DNA of 64,000 bases from Bradyrhizobium sp. AZCC 2262. GTDB taxonomy: Bacteria > Pseudomonadota > Alphaproteobacteria > Rhizobiales > Xanthobacteraceae. Under the pieces are notes generated by a model, which saw only the letters and a list, made by a program, of their open reading frames with translations, ran no database searches and had not been told where the DNA came from. How positions within the stretch are numbered: position 1 is the stretch's first letter; each line of letters starts with the position of its first letter. Shown in pieces: positions 61,781 to 64,000 of this stretch. The stretch covers positions 8,680,001-8,744,000 of the forward strand of contig NZ_JAZHRT010000001.1 in the NCBI RefSeq assembly GCF_036924535.1, given 5' to 3'. A program made the translations under genes and the position numbers.

Positions 61781-63100
61781 ATGCAAACGCGAACAGAGGG
61801 CACCTCGTTGCAAGCCACTTTTGTCAATCGGCGCGCGCTCCATCTGCGGCCTGATCCCGCGCGCGTGATCGTGCGTCCGTTCAAGCCGGCGACCGAACCG
61901 CGCGATCTCAACCCGACCGACAAGACCCGTGCCAACCATATTGTCGAGCGCGTGCTCAATCTCGATCCGCAGGCCGCGGCCGGCCAGCTGGCCGATGTGC
62001 TGGAGAATTTCCAGGGCCGGCACCGCAACCTGCTGGAGACGTTTGAGCGCCGGGCCGACGAAATGGAGGAGGCGCTGCTCGCGCACTGCACGTTTTCCGA
62101 AATACAGCGCCAGCTGATCGGCGCCTACTTCCTGCACGAATATTCCTTCGAAGCGTCGGCACTGTTCAATCCAAGTATCGTGCCGCACCCTGATCAGTCG
62201 GGAATTCCGAATGGCAACCTGCGCTTCATTCTGAGCCTGCGAGCCGTCGGTGAGGGGCACGTATCGTCGCTGACGTTTCGCGCCGGCGTCATCGCGGCGG
62301 ATAGCACCATTACAGTCGATCCGACGGCCCGGCTCGCTACGAGTCCCCGGATCGCGCATCGGGGGGCCGGACCGATCGGCGACGAAGTCGAAATCGTTTT
62401 CGAGCCGGCGCCGGACATCAGCGAACGCGTGATCTTTCCGGTGACGGAGTCGCAATCGAACGGCATCGAAGATGCGCGCTTCGTCCAATTCAGCGATGGC
62501 GACCGGACGACCTATTACGCAACCTATACCGCCTACAAGGGCACTGCGATCCGATCAGAGCTGATCGAGACCACCGACTTCCTCTCATTTCGGATGGCGC
62601 CGCTGCAAGGCGCAGCCGCGCGCAACAAGGGTATGGCGCTGTTCCCCCGCAAAATCGACGGCAGGTACGCCATGATTGCGCGGCAGGACAACGAGAATCT
62701 CTATTTGGTCTATTCGGACGATCTCTACAGATGGGAAGGCGGTCAGGCGATCCTGAAGCCGCAATTCCCCTGGGAGTTCGTGCAGATCGGCAACTGCGGA
62801 TCACCGGTCGAACTGGAGGAAGGCTGGCTGATGTTGACGCACGGTGTCGGCCCGGTTCGAAAATATTCGATCGGCGCAGCGCTGCTCGACAAACGCGATC
62901 CCTCCAGGGTGCTGGCGCGTTCGAGCGAACCGTTATTGCGACCCGAACCATCCGAACGCGAAGGCTATGTTCCCAATGTGGTCTATACCTGCGGGGCAAT
63001 GACGCACAATGATCAGCTCATTTTGCCCTATGCCGTATCGGATACTTACTCCAACTTTGCAACGATCCAGATTTCCGCGTTGATGCGATCGATGTCCTGA
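61781..63100 (+). CDS. GH130 family mannoside phosphorylase
   Basis: This 439-residue protein belongs to glycoside hydrolase family 130, which phosphorolyses beta-mannosides to Man-1-P. The blade motifs include SALFNPSIVPHPDQS, GIEDARFVQFSDGDRTTYYA, YTAYKGTAIRSELIETTDFL, KGMALFPRKIDGRYAMIARQ and the late NVVYTCGAMTHNDQLILPYA. Asp in the NGIEDARF segment is the usual catalytic acid position. It starts 15 bases after the transferase; the ATG at 61781 lacks a ribosome site, while a TTG at 61808 has AGAGGG, so the first nine residues are uncertain. Confidence 0.88.
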   Translation: MQTRTEGTSLQATFVNRRALHLRPDPARVIVRPFKPATEPRDLNPTDKTRANHIVERVLNLDPQAAAGQLADVLENFQGRHRNLLETFERRADEMEEALLAHCTFSEIQRQLIGAYFLHEYSFEASALFNPSIVPHPDQSGIPNGNLRFILSLRAVGEGHVSSLTFRAGVIAADSTITVDPTARLATSPRIAHRGAGPIGDEVEIVFEPAPDISERVIFPVTESQSNGIEDARFVQFSDGDRTTYYATYTAYKGTAIRSELIETTDFLSFRMAPLQGAAARNKGMALFPRKIDGRYAMIARQDNENLYLVYSDDLYRWEGGQAILKPQFPWEFVQIGNCGSPVELEEGWLMLTHGVGPVRKYSIGAALLDKRDPSRVLARSSEPLLRPEPSEREGYVPNVVYTCGAMTHNDQLILPYAVSDTYSNFATIQISALMRSMS

Positions 63101-63145
63101 ATTGGAAATCGCGCGGTGTGACCCGCATCCCGCAAGGAGAGCTCC

Positions 63146-63388
63146 ATGGCTCGCGAAACAAGCTACTTCGTTCAGGCCTTCGATGCCGGCCGTGGAGGAA
63201 ACCTGAAAGCGGGCGCGCCGATCGCCTGCAAAACGGCAACGGGCGCGCTTCGCACGGCAGAGCGGCTGGCCTTGAGCAAGGTGGGGGTTGTTGCCTTCTC
63301 ATCCACCGGCGATCCCGAGATGGGCGACTATGACGACGAGCCAACGGTCATCTTCCGCAAGGGAGAGCTGCCATCGGCCTTCGATTGA
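63146..63388 (+). CDS. Small uncharacterised protein after the mannose operon
   Basis: An 80-residue frame reads ETSYFVQAFDAGRGGNLKAG, APIACKTATGALRTAERLAL and SKVGVVAFSSTGDPEMGDYD. An AAGGAGAG site six bases before the ATG supports expression. The RxAERLAxxxxGVVAFSxTGDPExGDYxxxP pattern looks like a conserved small rhizobial protein. It may be the last gene of the operon. No function. Confidence 0.68.
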   Translation: MARETSYFVQAFDAGRGGNLKAGAPIACKTATGALRTAERLALSKVGVVAFSSTGDPEMGDYDDEPTVIFRKGELPSAFD

Positions 63389-63724
63389 GACGGGCCCTGC
63401 AACTTCCGCGGGGTCGGCCTGCTTTCGGACCACGTCGATCTGCTTCGAGCTGGAAGCGACACGATTGCGTCAGCTATCCTTCCACAGCCGCGATTGAGGA
63501 AAGGGCGTCGCGATCGTCTCCGAGGCGTTTTAGCGCTCGCTATTCCCGAGACGCGAGCCTAGGGTCGATCAGCACCGCGTTTCCCACGGCGTCTATCGGT
63601 GACTGAGGGCTGAGGATGCTCACGCCCGGACGAACGGAGTTCTTGTTGTCCCAGGTTTGCTTGGCTGCCGACCGGACCGTCCTGCAGTTCCATCCATTGT
63701 TGGTGTCGGCCGTGGCATTCCTAC
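63389..63724. other. Gene-free stretch
   Basis: No coding frame with plausible start, domain or ribosome site was found. No strong hairpin or repeat family member was recognised in these 336 bases. Confidence 0.4.
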
Positions 63725-63922
63725 ATGGATAGGACGATCGAACTGCATTACCTGATTAGCGGCAACAATCAATTTGGCCGGGTCAACCTTAGCCGCATGG
63801 CGGCGGGAGCGGCCGTCAAGAAGGCAAAGGAGCTTTTGCAGGAAGGCTATTTGGACGTGAGGATATCCACGCCCCGGGGCCGGATCCTCTTGTCTGATGA
63901 GTTTGATCAGCTTGAAGGATAG
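63725..63922 (+). CDS. Uncharacterised 65-residue protein
   Basis: Reads TIELHYLISGNNQFGRVNLS, RMAAGAAVKKAKELLQEGYL and DVRISTPRGRILLSDEFDQL. Alternating beta-alpha-beta composition suggests a small compact fold. Ribosome site weak. It is 33 bases before another, truncated gene. Confidence 0.55.
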   Translation: MDRTIELHYLISGNNQFGRVNLSRMAAGAAVKKAKELLQEGYLDVRISTPRGRILLSDEFDQLEG

Positions 63923-63955
63923 CGGAGCGTCCACAAGAGGTCCGGGAGGCGAGCC

Positions 63956-64000
63956 ATGAGCGTCAGGGCCTTCAAGACCGCCGATGAGCTCCAGGATATG
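63956..64000 (+). CDS. Partial gene at window edge
   Basis: GGGAGG lies eight bases before the ATG at 63956; the frame opens MSVRAFKTADELQDM and leaves the window. Too short to identify. Confidence 0.4.
   Translation, partial: MSVRAFKTADELQDM

Noticed and set aside
61034..62488. 484-codon minus-strand frame across the glycosyltransferase and GH130
   Set aside because: Antisense shadow in GC-rich sequence; both plus-strand genes show strong family motifs.

Overview
The window looks like chromosomal DNA from a slow-growing rhizobium of the Bradyrhizobium type (order Hyphomicrobiales). The evidence is high GC, the alphaproteobacterial gene order around rpmH-rnpA-yidC-engB-argB-dapD-dapE and dnaX-ybaB-recR, and many interspersed palindromes of the kind seen between Bradyrhizobium genes. 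All assignments come from reading the sequence; no database search was run.

Layout. 1-8.2 kb: the 5' end of polA, a membrane acyltransferase, UDP-glucose dehydrogenase, helicase HrpB, a membrane-anchored aspartic protease and a phosphomannomutase. 8.2-13.1 kb (minus strand): a chemoreceptor coupled to a small membrane protein, an Lrp-type regulator, a PfkB kinase, NudC and a HIT protein. 13.3-16.8 kb: SRP RNA, dnaX (split by an apparent frameshift), ybaB, recR and a secreted protein. 16.9-22.6 kb: an AmpG-like transporter, a GIY-YIG protein, RmuC, then def, fmt and truA. 22.6-34.7 kb (minus strand): the lysine/arginine and envelope block (dapE, dapD, argB, engB, yidC, rnpA, rpmH), with a c-type cytochrome-like protein, a HAD phosphatase and a DUF1036 protein. 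Debris of two truncated genes sits between yidC and engB.

35-38.7 kb: a histidine kinase, tRNA-Arg(ACG), an XRE-ImmA/IrrE gene of lower GC, and a tRNA-like sequence with a damaged anticodon stem. 39-47.6 kb: an uptake and oxidation module made of a luciferase-like monooxygenase, a DadA-like oxidase and a complete peptide-type ABC transporter. A near-consensus sigma-54 promoter precedes the transporter. 47.7-58.1 kb: an accessory stretch with PilZ, GST/HxlR, a membrane-tethered winged-helix/TPR regulator, uncharacterised proteins, an amidase, a run of small overlapping genes and a transglutaminase-like protein without the expected histidine.

58.5-63.4 kb: a compact plus-strand operon joining a class I mannose-6-phosphate isomerase, a two-domain glycosyltransferase and a GH130 phosphorylase, followed by a small protein. 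This is the best candidate for an undescribed system. It could make and phosphorolytically recycle a mannose-containing saccharide.
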